Origin: an uncultured Pelagibacteraceae bacterium | Lineage (GTDB): Bacteria; Pseudomonadota; Alphaproteobacteria; Pelagibacterales; AG-422-B15 | Assembly (NCBI GenBank): GCA_902554325.1 | Contig: CACDOH010000004.1 | Span: 34,437-98,436, forward strand | DNA length: 64,000 nucleotides | Reading direction: 5' to 3' | Shown: piece after piece, positions 19,514 through 29,006 of the stretch | Position numbering within the stretch: position 1 is the stretch's first letter | Layout: the number at the start of each line of letters is the position of its first letter | Program-made: the position numbers and the translations under genes | The notes under the pieces: generated by a model | Told to the model about the DNA's origin: nothing | Databases searched by the model: none | Seen by the model: the letters and a program-made list of their open reading frames with translations, nothing else

Positions 19514-21235
19514 ATGATCAGTAATTTAAAAGTAATTTTATTAAGTTTATTTTTCCTTATTTCATGTAACGATCAAAATCAGTCTAAAGAGACATTAGAT
19601 TCTGATCAAGGCTTGTCTCAGAAACATAAATATGAGTTTAGAAAAGAATTAATTGAGGTAACAGACGACATTTACGTAGGTGTTGGTTACGGTCTTGCCA
19701 ACTCAATTATGATTGAAACAGAAAATAATCTCATAATCGTAGATACTTTAGGTTCTGTTGAAACTGCGACAGAATTAATTAATGATTTTAGAAAAATTTC
19801 AGAAAAGCCAATTATAGCAATTATATACACTCACAATCACTTGGATCATTTAGGTGGAGCTAAAGTATTTTTTGATGAGGAATACACAGAAATATATGCA
19901 CAAGAAAATATAATTTATAATTTAGATAATATTGCTACAACAATTAGACCAATAATTTTTGAAAGATCATCGAGACAATTTGGGATTCCACTTCCAGAAG
20001 AGGAAATTGTTCATCAAGGCATAGGAGGATTCCTCGAAATTAATGATCAATCTACATTCGGACTTGTTAGGCCTAACATTCTTTTTGATGATCAAATGAC
20101 GTTAAAAATTGATGATCTCACATTAATGTTAGCCCATGTGCCCGGGGAAACAGATGATCATCTTTATGTATGGATACCTGAAAAAAAAGTTGTGATGGTT
20201 GGTGATAATTTTTATCGATCATTTGCAAATTTATACGCGATAAGAGGAACAAAATTTAGAAATCCAATGGAATGGGTTCATAGCCTTGATAAAATAAGGT
20301 TACTTAATGCAGAACATTTAGTCCCGAGTCACTCACGCCCTATTAGTGGAAAAGAAAATGTTTCAAAAGCCTTGACTGATTATAGAGATGGTATTCAGTT
20401 TGTTCATGACCAAACGATAAGATACATTAATAAGGGCTTAACACCTAATGAGATTGTACAAAAAGTAAAACTTCCAAATCACTTAGCTGAGTCTCCTTAC
20501 CTTCAACCTTTTTACGGATCAATATCCTCTTACATAAGATCAATTTTTAGTGGATACATAGGTTGGTTTAGTGGTAACATTTCTGACCTACATCCACTTT
20601 CTGCGACTGAAAGGGCACAAAAATTTGTCAATATAGCTAGGAAACAAACTAAAATTTCAGATGAGGCAGAAAGCGCTCTTACCAATGGAGAATATCAGTG
20701 GGCACTAGAGCTTGCAGATATTTTACTTGCTTTAGACCCTGACAGTACAAACGCCAAAAATATTAAGGCAAATGCTGCAGAAAAATTATCGCAATATCAG
20801 CTTGCTTCAAATGATTACTATTTTTATAGAACTGTTGCGGGCGAATTAAGAAATGAGATTAATGTCGATCCTTCAACAGCAAATAGCGTAACCCCAGAAC
20901 AATTGGAAGCTACACCTATAGATGCAATAATGAATATACTTCCAGTCAATCTTAATTTAGAAAAATCTGAAGAAATAATAAAAACATATCAATTTTCGTT
21001 TACCGATAGCGAAGAAAAGTACTCTGTGTACGTAAGAAGGGGGGTAGCACAAATCAGTAAATATCCTGAGCCTAATGCAGAAATTAAAGTTATTACAGAT
21101 CAGCAAACACTCAAAGAAGTTTTTGGTGGTTTAAAGAACTTAGCCGCTATATCACTTCTTTTAACAAACAATACAATTAATGTAGAAGGCAGCAAGCTTG
21201 AATTTTTACAGTTTCTTGATTTATTTACGGATTAG
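19514..21235 (+). CDS. Metallo-beta-lactamase-fold alkylsulfatase, lipoprotein
   Basis: A 573-residue hydrolase. The N-terminus is a lipoprotein signal with lipobox LISC at residues 15-18, so the enzyme is likely tethered to the outer membrane or periplasm. The zinc motif is H107-N-H109-L-D111-H112 in YTHNHLDHLGG, followed by HVPGETDDHLYVW. After the catalytic domain come a helical dimerisation region (about 360-460) and a C-terminal SCP2-like domain, the order seen in SdsA1/Bds1-type SDS hydrolases. It likely releases sulfate from long-chain alkyl sulfates. Confidence 0.85.
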   Translation: MISNLKVILLSLFFLISCNDQNQSKETLDSDQGLSQKHKYEFRKELIEVTDDIYVGVGYGLANSIMIETENNLIIVDTLGSVETATELINDFRKISEKPIIAIIYTHNHLDHLGGAKVFFDEEYTEIYAQENIIYNLDNIATTIRPIIFERSSRQFGIPLPEEEIVHQGIGGFLEINDQSTFGLVRPNILFDDQMTLKIDDLTLMLAHVPGETDDHLYVWIPEKKVVMVGDNFYRSFANLYAIRGTKFRNPMEWVHSLDKIRLLNAEHLVPSHSRPISGKENVSKALTDYRDGIQFVHDQTIRYINKGLTPNEIVQKVKLPNHLAESPYLQPFYGSISSYIRSIFSGYIGWFSGNISDLHPLSATERAQKFVNIARKQTKISDEAESALTNGEYQWALELADILLALDPDSTNAKNIKANAAEKLSQYQLASNDYYFYRTVAGELRNEINVDPSTANSVTPEQLEATPIDAIMNILPVNLNLEKSEEIIKTYQFSFTDSEEKYSVYVRRGVAQISKYPEPNAEIKVITDQQTLKEVFGGLKNLAAISLLLTNNTINVEGSKLEFLQFLDLFTD

Positions 21236-21245
21236 TTATTTATAA

Positions 21246-21692
21246 ATGGGACAAAAACAATCTTACATTCTTGGCTTATTTGGCCTCATACCATTTATCA
21301 TAATTTTTTTGATGTATTTTATCTCTCCTCCAAATGATGAAATATATGATTTAATGATATTTATTTATATTGCTTATGCTGCAATCATTTCATCTTTCTT
21401 GGGGGGTATACAGTGGGGACTAATAACAGCCTTTGCGGACAAAATTTTTTACGTTTTCACTCCACTCTTAATAACGGTAATTCCAGCGCTAATCTCTTGG
21501 GCTGCATTATTGTCTTTAGAAAATTTAAAACTTTCTTTGGTACTATTACTTATTAGCTATGTTATTTCTCTTTTACATGATTACTATCTTTATCAACAGC
21601 TAAAGATTACGCCACGCTGGTTCATTACAATGAAAGTTATACTTTCATTAACGGTTTCAATGCTGACAATTATACTTATAATTTTTGTGTAA
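21246..21692 (+). CDS. DUF3429 family membrane protein
   Basis: A 148-residue protein with five hydrophobic segments. The block SSFLGGIQWGLI at residues 50-61 matches the DUF3429 signature seen in many proteobacterial proteins. Function unknown. It starts ten bases after the alkylsulfatase, so the two are probably cotranscribed. The downstream neighbour is convergent with a one-base gap. Confidence 0.75.
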   Translation: MGQKQSYILGLFGLIPFIIIFLMYFISPPNDEIYDLMIFIYIAYAAIISSFLGGIQWGLITAFADKIFYVFTPLLITVIPALISWAALLSLENLKLSLVLLLISYVISLLHDYYLYQQLKITPRWFITMKVILSLTVSMLTIILIIFV

Positions 21693-21693
21693 C

Positions 21694-22917
21694 TTAAACT
21701 ATTAGTCTTTGAATAAAAAAATATAGGCCAAAACAAATCAATAATGCAAAAGAAGTATCTTTAAATAAATTAATAATGAAATTCAGGCGAATAAAATTAA
21801 CTAATTGAAATATTAATAATGCTGCAAATACGAACAATATTTGACCGAATTCAACTCCTAAATTAAATCCTAATAAACCTGATAAAATATTGCCTGAGTT
21901 TATTTCTGTATTTAATAAAAATCCTCCAAAACCAAAGCCATGAATGAGTCCAAATACTATAGTTATTAATAATAATAAATTATCACTATTCTTTAAATTT
22001 TCTTTTAGTAAAAAATATCCTACAGAAAATAGTAATAAGCCCATCATTAGGAATCCCGAAAACTGGATATTAGTAATAAAGCTTAAAATAAATAATAGGG
22101 GTAAAAGTATAACTAGATACCCCAAGCTTAATAATTTTCCGTTATTATGTTTGTAGAAATATTCCAAACCTACAAACATAATAGTAAATCCAATAAGTGA
22201 TTCTACTATGCTTGCATTTACTTGAACAATCTCAACTAAAGATAAGAATAAGGTAAGACTATGTCCAATGGTAAAGCCTGTAATGATTAATATAAGCCTA
22301 TTAAGATTTGTTACTATAATGAGCAGTCCTAGAATAAAGAGAAGATGGTCATACCCTCCTAAAATATGATTTAGTCCAGAATAAAAAAAATTTTGAAAAC
22401 TGCTAAAAAAACTTAATTGAGTTTCCTTTTCTGATATATCAACTGATTGGTCGTTAAAAAAAAGTGCTTTCTCTGTGAGTAAATCATTTTCTAAATATAT
22501 TCGTGCTATATGAATATGACTTTGAATAACATTAAATAAAGCATTATTAATAATCTTTATATTTTCTTCTGAAGGACATTTAAATGTTAGTTCATATCTT
22601 AAGTAGCCTTCATCTGAACTTAACTCTCTAATATCATTGATAGACTGACATTTTATATCAGCTGAATAAACATGAATGTGATCATTCAAATAAATTTTAA
22701 ATATATCTTTTTCATTAAGCTCGTTGTCTATTAAAATTTTTTCATATTCTTTAACCTGAAGCACTCTTGTGGCTTCCAATTCTAGTATGGAGAAGTTAGC
22801 AATAATATCTGATCCCATAATATTCCACTTAGAAAAGGACTCACTAAAATAATGGGCATATGATTGTGAATTAAATAACAGAAATATTAAAATTATTAGT
22901 AATTTACGAATATGCAT
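21694..22917 (-). CDS. HupE/UreJ-like membrane protein
   Basis: A 407-residue protein with a signal-like segment at 1-21, an extracytoplasmic domain to about residue 165, then six or seven membrane helices. The helix starts GLNHILGGYDHLLFILGLL and FTIGHSLTLFLS, followed by GLIHGFGFGG, carry the histidines and acidic residues of the HupE/UreJ_2 family, whose characterised relatives move nickel or cobalt. Here no urease or hydrogenase is present. It lies four bases downstream of a PpiC-like gene, and both are divergent from DUF3604. Confidence 0.75.
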   Translation of the reverse strand: MHIRKLLIILIFLLFNSQSYAHYFSESFSKWNIMGSDIIANFSILELEATRVLQVKEYEKILIDNELNEKDIFKIYLNDHIHVYSADIKCQSINDIRELSSDEGYLRYELTFKCPSEENIKIINNALFNVIQSHIHIARIYLENDLLTEKALFFNDQSVDISEKETQLSFFSSFQNFFYSGLNHILGGYDHLLFILGLLIIVTNLNRLILIITGFTIGHSLTLFLSLVEIVQVNASIVESLIGFTIMFVGLEYFYKHNNGKLLSLGYLVILLPLLFILSFITNIQFSGFLMMGLLLFSVGYFLLKENLKNSDNLLLLITIVFGLIHGFGFGGFLLNTEINSGNILSGLLGFNLGVEFGQILFVFAALLIFQLVNFIRLNFIINLFKDTSFALLICFGLYFFIQRLIV

Positions 22918-22921
22918 AAAT

Positions 22922-23824
22922 TTAAAAAGAATATCGAATAATTTCAGAATTATCTTTTAAGTATTTTAGATAGTTTTTTAATTTTTCATCATCTAAACCA
23001 TTGTTATAATCAAAAATAATCTTCTCTCTAATTTCATTATAATAGTTTTCATCAATTTCTTGTTTAATCCGATCTACAAGCTTAAAGATAAAATATCCGT
23101 TATCAAAAAATATGGGTTGAGATACTTCATCAAGATTTAGTGAAGCAATTTGATTGCATATAGACTTACCAAAAAGAAGATTACAATCTTTAATATTAAT
23201 TAACTTATCGGGAACCTCAAAAAAATTATTTTCATCATAACTAGATTTAATATCTAAAAAATCTTTTGTATTAAGCTCATTATACAATTTTGATATTTTT
23301 GGTTGAAGTGTCTTCAAGTCTGACTCTGTACCGAGTAGAACAGACTCTTGATTACGAGAATTTATGTAAATTGATTGAAATTGAATTTTTTGCGTAGGGG
23401 TATATTTTCCAATATTTTTATTGTAAAAATTTCTTAGATCTTCTTCACTAATCTGATTTTTTTCGACTTGAATGATGAAGTCAATCACCTGTTTTATCAT
23501 TTCTTTTCTGACGCCAATATCCTTCTTATGCAGATCAAGCTCTATTCCTCTTTGTACCAGAAGTTCTTCCTCTATCATTCTTTCTAATAGCAACTCTAAG
23601 ATTTCAATATCATCCTCTGGTTGGATATCTGCTCCAAGGTTTGAGGCGTACTTTAGAAATTGGTCTTCAGAAATAACAACATCATTCACCAGAGCAACAG
23701 CCTTTCTATTTTTAAGCTGAAGAAATTGATCATTGAATGAAATGGTCTCATAAAAAATAAGAGTTAGGCCTATAATTATGGCAATACTAAATATGAGAAT
23801 ATTTTTATTTATGATCTTGGTCAT
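22922..23824 (-). CDS. PpiC/SurA-like membrane-anchored peptidyl-prolyl isomerase-like protein
   Basis: A 300-residue protein with one N-terminal membrane anchor (about residues 8-25) and an extracytoplasmic part that begins VALVNDVVISEDQFL and ERMIEEELLVQRG, as in SurA/PpiC N-terminal chaperone regions. A weakly conserved rotamase-like C-terminal half follows. I chose the ATG at 23824; a TTG at 23845 in frame would add seven residues. A TATAAT hexamer lies about 10 bases upstream of the chosen ATG. It probably helps fold an exported neighbour; which one is not shown. Confidence 0.65.
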   Translation of the reverse strand: MTKIINKNILIFSIAIIIGLTLIFYETISFNDQFLQLKNRKAVALVNDVVISEDQFLKYASNLGADIQPEDDIEILELLLERMIEEELLVQRGIELDLHKKDIGVRKEMIKQVIDFIIQVEKNQISEEDLRNFYNKNIGKYTPTQKIQFQSIYINSRNQESVLLGTESDLKTLQPKISKLYNELNTKDFLDIKSSYDENNFFEVPDKLINIKDCNLLFGKSICNQIASLNLDEVSQPIFFDNGYFIFKLVDRIKQEIDENYYNEIREKIIFDYNNGLDDEKLKNYLKYLKDNSEIIRYSF

Positions 23825-23876
23825 TGCATGTAATATTATACTCAAATATAGTTAATTATTATCAAATAATTTGCTT

Positions 23877-26282
23877 ATGAGTATTGTAAAAGTTATAAAA
23901 TATTTCTTCATCCTTTCAATCCTCTTTATAATTAGTTTACTTGTAGTTTTAGAATTTCATTTATTTAGTGAAGACTTAGATGGAGGGAAAATCACTGGTA
24001 AAATTAATACTATCGAGTTTGTAAAAGACAAAGAGACGAGGCAATTAAGTGCAATGGCAACTCTTAACGAGGTGCCAACAAAACAAATTTTGTTTGGCGA
24101 TCTTCATGTTCATTCAACATTTTCAGCCGATGCACATATGATGAGCTTGCCCATCACTGGTGGGCTAGGAGTACATCCTGTTGCAGATGCCTGCGACTTT
24201 GCAAGACATTGTTCAGCATTAGATTTTTGGTCAATCAATGATCATGCTGAAGCAACTACACCAAAAAGATGGATGGAAACAAAAGAAACGATCAGGAAAT
24301 GTAATGCTTTAAATGTGGATCCAGCTAATCCAGATTGTGTTGCTTTTTTGGGATGGGAGTGGACACAAGTAGGGGTTATAAGAGGAAATCATTGGGGTCA
24401 TCATAATGTCATTTTGAAAGAAGAGACTGATGAAGCGGTTCCAACCAGAGCTATTGCATCATTATCTGTAACTCGACAAGCAATGACTTCTAGACCCTTA
24501 GTACCAAATGTATTTTTCCCATTCGTAGATTTTGATAATTTCAAAAGATACAATGACATAAATCGATATTTCACAGAAACAGGAAAAATAAAAAATTGTG
24601 AGCGAGGTGTACTTTCTAAAGATTTACCAATGAACTGTCATGAAGAAGCAGTAACTCCATTAGATTTAGTTAAGAGGCTTGAGGAATATGATAGTGACTA
24701 CATGGTTATACCGCACGGGCAGTCCTGGGGACTTTATACTCCTGCTGGATATACTCTAGATAAGGGCTTAGAGATTTCAAAAAAATACCCAAAAATGTTT
24801 GAATTATTGGAAACTTATTCCGGGCATGGTAATGCTGAGGAGTACCGCTCATGGAGAGGAGTCAATGTTGTAAGAGACGGTGAGGAAATAATTAGACCAT
24901 TTACGTTTCCGATGGGTGAAATTGATTTAGATCAAGGAACTTTTACACTCAAAAATCAAAATGGACCGGATGAGGTCATTGATATTGGAACTCAAACTTG
25001 CCCAGAACCATCTAATAATTATATTCCACAATGTTGGCAAGCAGGTAAAGTAATCTATGAAAGATGTATTGCCGACGGTGAGTCAGTTTCAGAATGCAGC
25101 GAAAGACGAGAAGCGACAGAACAAGCATCAGTAGATAGAGGTAGATCAGGGTACAATGTTGTTCCAAAGTTTACAGAATTTGATCGAAATATATCCGGTC
25201 AGTGTTTAGATTGTTTTAGTCCTCCGATGAACCATGTTCCTGGTGGCAGCGCTCAGTATGGATTAGCGTTAACAAAATATAAAGAAGATGGTTCAAAACA
25301 TAGATTTAGATACGGGTTCATAGGTTCCAGTGATAACCATTCTGCTGCACCTGGCAGTGGATATAAAGAACTATTTGGCAACAATATAGATGGAAGCGGA
25401 CCTCCAAGCGAATTTTTAGATAAGGTTTTACATATGAGTCCATATTATTTCCCTAAAAGTACAAGTCCAATTGGTCGAAATTCTGATCCAATTGGCGACT
25501 CCTTTGTCTCGCCTTCGCAGCCGCAAGTTTATGATATTCCTGATCTAATCGTTGGCTTTAATACTGTTGAGTGGGAAAGGCAAAGAGGTTTCTTTACGAC
25601 AGGTGGACTGGCAGCTGTTCACTCTGAGGGACGGTCTAAAGAGGAAATTTGGGATGCGTTAAAAAGAAAAGAAACTTACGCAACAAGTGGCACCCGCATG
25701 TTACTTTGGTTTAATTTAATCAGTGAGAATAAAAAAGTCTCTATGGGTTCTTCAATTGAAACAGATACTAAACCTGAATTTGAAGTTAAAGCTATGGGCT
25801 CGTTCGTTCAGAAACCAGGGTGTCCAGAGGATGCATACATTGCATTGGGAGAAGAAAGAGTAGACGAGCTGTGTTTTAATGAATGTTATAATCCTTCAGA
25901 TGACAGAAAATTTATTCATAGAATTGAAGTAATTAAAGTATTACCGCAAGAGTATGTAGATCAACCTATTGAAGGACGAATTCTAGACCCTTGGTATACC
26001 CATTATTGTGATCCAAATGAATTAGGCTGTTCTTTTAAATTCACAGATGAGGATTTTTCGATAGATCAAAAAGATGTGAGTTATTATGTAAGAGCCATAG
26101 AAGTACCCACTCCTCAAATTAATGTTAAGGGAGGTGTTTGTGAATTTGATGCAGATGGGAATTGTGTAAAGTTTAAGCTTTGCACTCAAGACTGGAAGCA
26201 TCCAAGAGACATCGAGACTTGTTCTGAAATAGATGAACATCGCGCTTGGTCATCGCCGATTTATTTGGATTATTTATCCTAA
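23877..26282 (+). CDS. DUF3604 domain protein (PHP-like metallohydrolase candidate)
   Basis: A membrane-anchored protein of 801 residues from the ATG at 23877 (a TTG two codons earlier is possible). Residues 5-28 form one membrane segment. The domain then begins FGDLHVHSTFSADAHM, with clustered histidines typical of DUF3604 and related to PHP-type metal sites; DFWSINDHAE, GWEWTQV and SSDNHSAAPGSGY follow. Unusually many cysteines occur in the C-terminal half, in keeping with an oxidising periplasmic location. The reaction is unknown. It is divergent from the PpiC-like and HupE-like genes. Confidence 0.8.
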   Translation: MSIVKVIKYFFILSILFIISLLVVLEFHLFSEDLDGGKITGKINTIEFVKDKETRQLSAMATLNEVPTKQILFGDLHVHSTFSADAHMMSLPITGGLGVHPVADACDFARHCSALDFWSINDHAEATTPKRWMETKETIRKCNALNVDPANPDCVAFLGWEWTQVGVIRGNHWGHHNVILKEETDEAVPTRAIASLSVTRQAMTSRPLVPNVFFPFVDFDNFKRYNDINRYFTETGKIKNCERGVLSKDLPMNCHEEAVTPLDLVKRLEEYDSDYMVIPHGQSWGLYTPAGYTLDKGLEISKKYPKMFELLETYSGHGNAEEYRSWRGVNVVRDGEEIIRPFTFPMGEIDLDQGTFTLKNQNGPDEVIDIGTQTCPEPSNNYIPQCWQAGKVIYERCIADGESVSECSERREATEQASVDRGRSGYNVVPKFTEFDRNISGQCLDCFSPPMNHVPGGSAQYGLALTKYKEDGSKHRFRYGFIGSSDNHSAAPGSGYKELFGNNIDGSGPPSEFLDKVLHMSPYYFPKSTSPIGRNSDPIGDSFVSPSQPQVYDIPDLIVGFNTVEWERQRGFFTTGGLAAVHSEGRSKEEIWDALKRKETYATSGTRMLLWFNLISENKKVSMGSSIETDTKPEFEVKAMGSFVQKPGCPEDAYIALGEERVDELCFNECYNPSDDRKFIHRIEVIKVLPQEYVDQPIEGRILDPWYTHYCDPNELGCSFKFTDEDFSIDQKDVSYYVRAIEVPTPQINVKGGVCEFDADGNCVKFKLCTQDWKHPRDIETCSEIDEHRAWSSPIYLDYLS

Positions 26283-26293
26283 AGTTTTTATAA

Positions 26294-26458
26294 ATGAAAT
26301 ATCTGATCCCATCCATTGTATCGTTAGTAGTAGGCAGTCTTTTTAGTTGGGCTTACTTAACTGCTTATGGATTCGGTTTCTCTTATATTATTTATCTTGG
26401 CATGATGATAGCAATGGTCTTCCTAGCTATAGATGCCTGGAGAAATATTAATAAATAA
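26294..26458 (+). CDS. Small membrane protein, 54 aa
   Basis: A short frame 11 bases after DUF3604. The predicted peptide is almost wholly hydrophobic, with two candidate membrane helices (about residues 3-20 and 26-46), a turn with glycine and tyrosine between, and a short positively charged tail AWRNINK. I do not recognise the family. Its position suggests cotranscription with DUF3604, and the next 134 bases before the ammonium transporter hold no other gene. Confidence 0.55.
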   Translation: MKYLIPSIVSLVVGSLFSWAYLTAYGFGFSYIIYLGMMIAMVFLAIDAWRNINK

Positions 26459-26592
26459 GCAAATTAAAACAATTACTTAGATATTTAATTTTAAGATATT
26501 CACACTTTGTCAATTTGGCAAGCATCAGTAATTGTGAAAGCCCTTAATTGATAAAAGATGCCTTTATAAAATTAAATATAGGGAGAAAATAC

Positions 26593-27861
26593 ATGTTAAA
26601 AAAAGTACTACTTTATACAGTATTGTTTTCATCACTATTATCTGCCAATGCATTTGCAGCCGTCGATGACGAAACAGCTTATGCATTGAACACATTATTA
26701 TTTCTAATAAGTGGATTTTTGGTGATGTGGATGGCCGCTGGATTCTGTATGTTAGAATCTGGTCTGGTTACATCTAAAAGTGTTTCAACAATTGCTGCAA
26801 AAAATATAGGTTTGTATTCTATCGCTGGGATCATGTTCTGGTTGGTAGGTTATAATCTTGCATACGGTATTCCAGAAGGTGGATATATTGGAACGTTTAC
26901 TACATGGAGCGATGGTTCAGCAGTAGCGACTGGTTATTCTGATGGATCTGACTGGTTTTTCCAGATGGTATTCTGTGCAACAACAGCTTCAATTGTTTCA
27001 GGAACTTTGGCTGAAAGAATAAAGATTTGGCCTTTCTTTCTGTTCGTAGCAATATTAACAGGAGTTATTTATCCAATCGAGATGGGTTGGCAATGGGGTG
27101 GTGGATGGTTATCTGCTGCTGGCTTCTCAGACTTTGCTGGATCAACTCTTGTGCATGCTGCAGGTGGTGCAGCGGCATTAGCTGGTGCAATTGTACTAGG
27201 TCCAAGACTTGGAAGATTTGATAACGGAAAGTTAGTTCCATTTGCAAATTCCTCAATACCTCTAGCAACACTTGGTGTATTCATCTTGTGGTTGGGCTGG
27301 TTCGGTTTTAATGGTGGATCGCAGCTAGCTCTAGGTTCATTTGATGATGCAACAGCTGTGGCAACAATTTATATCAATACAAACCTAGCAGCTTGTGCTG
27401 GTGTATTGGTCTGTGCAGCCATAACAAGATTAGCAAGAGGTAAAACTGACGTTGTAATGATGTTAAACGGTGCACTCGGTGGTCTTGTAGCAATTACTGC
27501 GGAACCATTAATGCCTTCTCCATTGATGGCAATCATCATAGGTGGAATTGGTGGTGCGCTAGTATTCGCAGGTACTGAACTCTTGGTGTCATTAAAAATT
27601 GATGACGTTGTAGGGGCTATTCCGGTTCACTTGATTGCAGGTATCTGGGGTACTCTTGCTGTACCAATTACAAATCCTGATACTAGCTTTGGAACTCAAC
27701 TCCTTGGCACAGCATCTATTTGTGTGTTTGTTTTTGTGGTGTCCTTTATTATTTGGACAATCATGAAAGCCACAATAGGTATAAGGATAAGTGAAGAAGC
27801 AGAAAAAGAAGGAACAGACGTAGCTGAGACAGGTGTCATTGCCTACTCAATTAGAGACTAA
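26593..27861 (+). CDS. amtB: Ammonium transporter
   Basis: Inner-membrane ammonium channel of 422 residues. I placed the start at 26593 because it follows a GGGAGAA ribosome-binding site by five bases and gives a clean signal peptide ending ANAFA; an upstream in-frame ATG would add 15 polar residues. Eleven membrane helices follow. The twin pore histidines are visible in GSTLVHAAGG and AIPVHLIAGIWGTL, and the Phe gate region in WFFQMVF. No glnK gene adjoins. A strong terminator follows at 27877. Confidence 0.93.
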   Translation: MLKKVLLYTVLFSSLLSANAFAAVDDETAYALNTLLFLISGFLVMWMAAGFCMLESGLVTSKSVSTIAAKNIGLYSIAGIMFWLVGYNLAYGIPEGGYIGTFTTWSDGSAVATGYSDGSDWFFQMVFCATTASIVSGTLAERIKIWPFFLFVAILTGVIYPIEMGWQWGGGWLSAAGFSDFAGSTLVHAAGGAAALAGAIVLGPRLGRFDNGKLVPFANSSIPLATLGVFILWLGWFGFNGGSQLALGSFDDATAVATIYINTNLAACAGVLVCAAITRLARGKTDVVMMLNGALGGLVAITAEPLMPSPLMAIIIGGIGGALVFAGTELLVSLKIDDVVGAIPVHLIAGIWGTLAVPITNPDTSFGTQLLGTASICVFVFVVSFIIWTIMKATIGIRISEEAEKEGTDVAETGVIAYSIRD

Positions 27862-27876
27862 GTCTAGTTCGTAATT

Positions 27877-27933
27877 AAAAAACGGGTCCGAAGGTTTCCC
27901 CTAGTTATTCCTTCCATCGGACCCGTTTTTATT
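27877..27933 (+). terminator. Rho-independent terminator after amtB
   Basis: Perfect inverted repeat ACGGGTCCGA / TCGGACCCGT, extended by A/T pairs, with a loop of about 25 bases that can itself pair GAAGG with CCTTC, followed by a run of T residues. It starts 15 bases after the amtB stop and isolates amtB from the hydrolase gene. One of the few GC-rich hairpins in the window. Confidence 0.93.
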
Positions 27934-27982
27934 TAATTTTAAATTTGAATTAAGTTTTTTTTGGTAATACATTGCACCATTC

Positions 27983-28927
27983 ATGACCGAACAAAACAAT
28001 CCTTTTCACAAAAAAAAATCTGGAGTTTTTTTCTTCAAATCATCTAATCCCTATGAATTTTATGATTTGCTGAATGGTGTTGATATGGAACCTAAACAAG
28101 ACGTATGGGGAACTTTGATTTTTCCTGAAAATGCTAAATTGCCATGTCCAGTAATTGTTCCGATTCATGGAAGCGCAGGTTTGAGAGAAGGTCATTACAC
28201 ACACATGGTTAACCTATTAGAAGCAGGCTTTGCTGTTTTCAGAATTCATCATTTTGAATCTAGGGGAGTAATTTCTATCGTAGAAAATCAAACACAAATT
28301 ACTCTGGCTACCATGATAACAGATGCATTCCATGCACTTGCACTTTTAAATAAACATCCAGATATTGATAAAGATAAAATTGGTATCATGGGATGGAGTT
28401 TAGGTGGCAGCACTGCTCTTTATTCAGCTTGGCAGCCAATAATAGATACATTAACATCAGGGGATGAAAAATTTTCTGCATATTTACCATTGTACCCTGG
28501 AGCATTACTTAAACCTGAAGATAATCGTTGGTCTAATGCTCCAATGCATATTCTATTTGGTGAAGACGATGATTATACGCCTCTAAGTTTATGTAAAAAA
28601 CTTATTGATTATATGAAACCAGCTCGTGATGTTGAGTTAACAGTTTATCCCAATGCGCATCATTCTTTTGACTCAATTGATCCTGTTGAATTCATTCCTT
28701 ACGCCATCAAGCTAAAAGATATGTTTATTGATTTAAAGAAAGATGGGCGTCAGGTTTATACTGATGAAAACGATAATACTTTTTACTTGGACAATAAGGA
28801 AGAAAGGTTTCGCTTGATTAAAGAAACACCCAATCTCTTAGGCGCTCATGCTGGAGGAAACTGGACGGCACGTAAACAATCACATCATGATGTGGTTGAC
28901 TTTTTTAGGAAGCAATTTTTCTCATAA
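27983..28927 (+). CDS. Dienelactone hydrolase-like alpha/beta hydrolase
   Basis: A 314-residue predicted cytosolic hydrolase. The oxyanion strand is VIVPIHGSAGLREGH, the nucleophile serine is in GWSLGGST near residue 139, an acidic residue is likely in FGEDDDYTP, and the catalytic histidine in NAHHSFDS. The order Ser-Asp-His matches dienelactone hydrolase and related prolyl-oligopeptidase-like enzymes. No aromatic degradation genes are adjacent, so the substrate is open. Confidence 0.78.
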   Translation: MTEQNNPFHKKKSGVFFFKSSNPYEFYDLLNGVDMEPKQDVWGTLIFPENAKLPCPVIVPIHGSAGLREGHYTHMVNLLEAGFAVFRIHHFESRGVISIVENQTQITLATMITDAFHALALLNKHPDIDKDKIGIMGWSLGGSTALYSAWQPIIDTLTSGDEKFSAYLPLYPGALLKPEDNRWSNAPMHILFGEDDDYTPLSLCKKLIDYMKPARDVELTVYPNAHHSFDSIDPVEFIPYAIKLKDMFIDLKKDGRQVYTDENDNTFYLDNKEERFRLIKETPNLLGAHAGGNWTARKQSHHDVVDFFRKQFFS

Positions 28928-28943
28928 ATCTTTTTAAGTAGTG

Positions 28944-28972
28944 TTGACTCTTATATTGAGTAATGCAATAAT
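28944..28972 (+). promoter_or_regulatory. umuDC promoter
   Basis: TTGACT at 28944-28949 and AATAAT at 28967-28972 are spaced by 17 bases. The predicted start of transcription falls inside the LexA box just downstream, about 30 bases before umuD. This is a coherent repressible promoter. Confidence 0.7.
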
Positions 28973-28974
28973 AA

Positions 28975-28989
28975 GAACAAAACAAGAAC
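28975..28989 (+). promoter_or_regulatory. LexA (SOS) box, direct repeat GAAC-N7-GAAC
   Basis: The sequence GAAC, seven bases, GAAC is the exact reverse complement of GTTC-N7-GTTC, the established alphaproteobacterial LexA operator, which differs from the palindromic gammaproteobacterial box. It sits two bases after the -10 hexamer and 18 bases before the umuD start, where bound LexA would block transcription. Confidence 0.85.
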
Positions 28990-29006
28990 ATAATTAGACG
29001 TATTTC

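Noticed and set aside
26459..26592. Sigma-54 promoter or glutamine riboswitch before amtB
   Set aside because: A TTTGGCAAGC stretch is present, but no TTGC follows at the required spacing, and the conserved segments of glnA-type RNA elements are absent.
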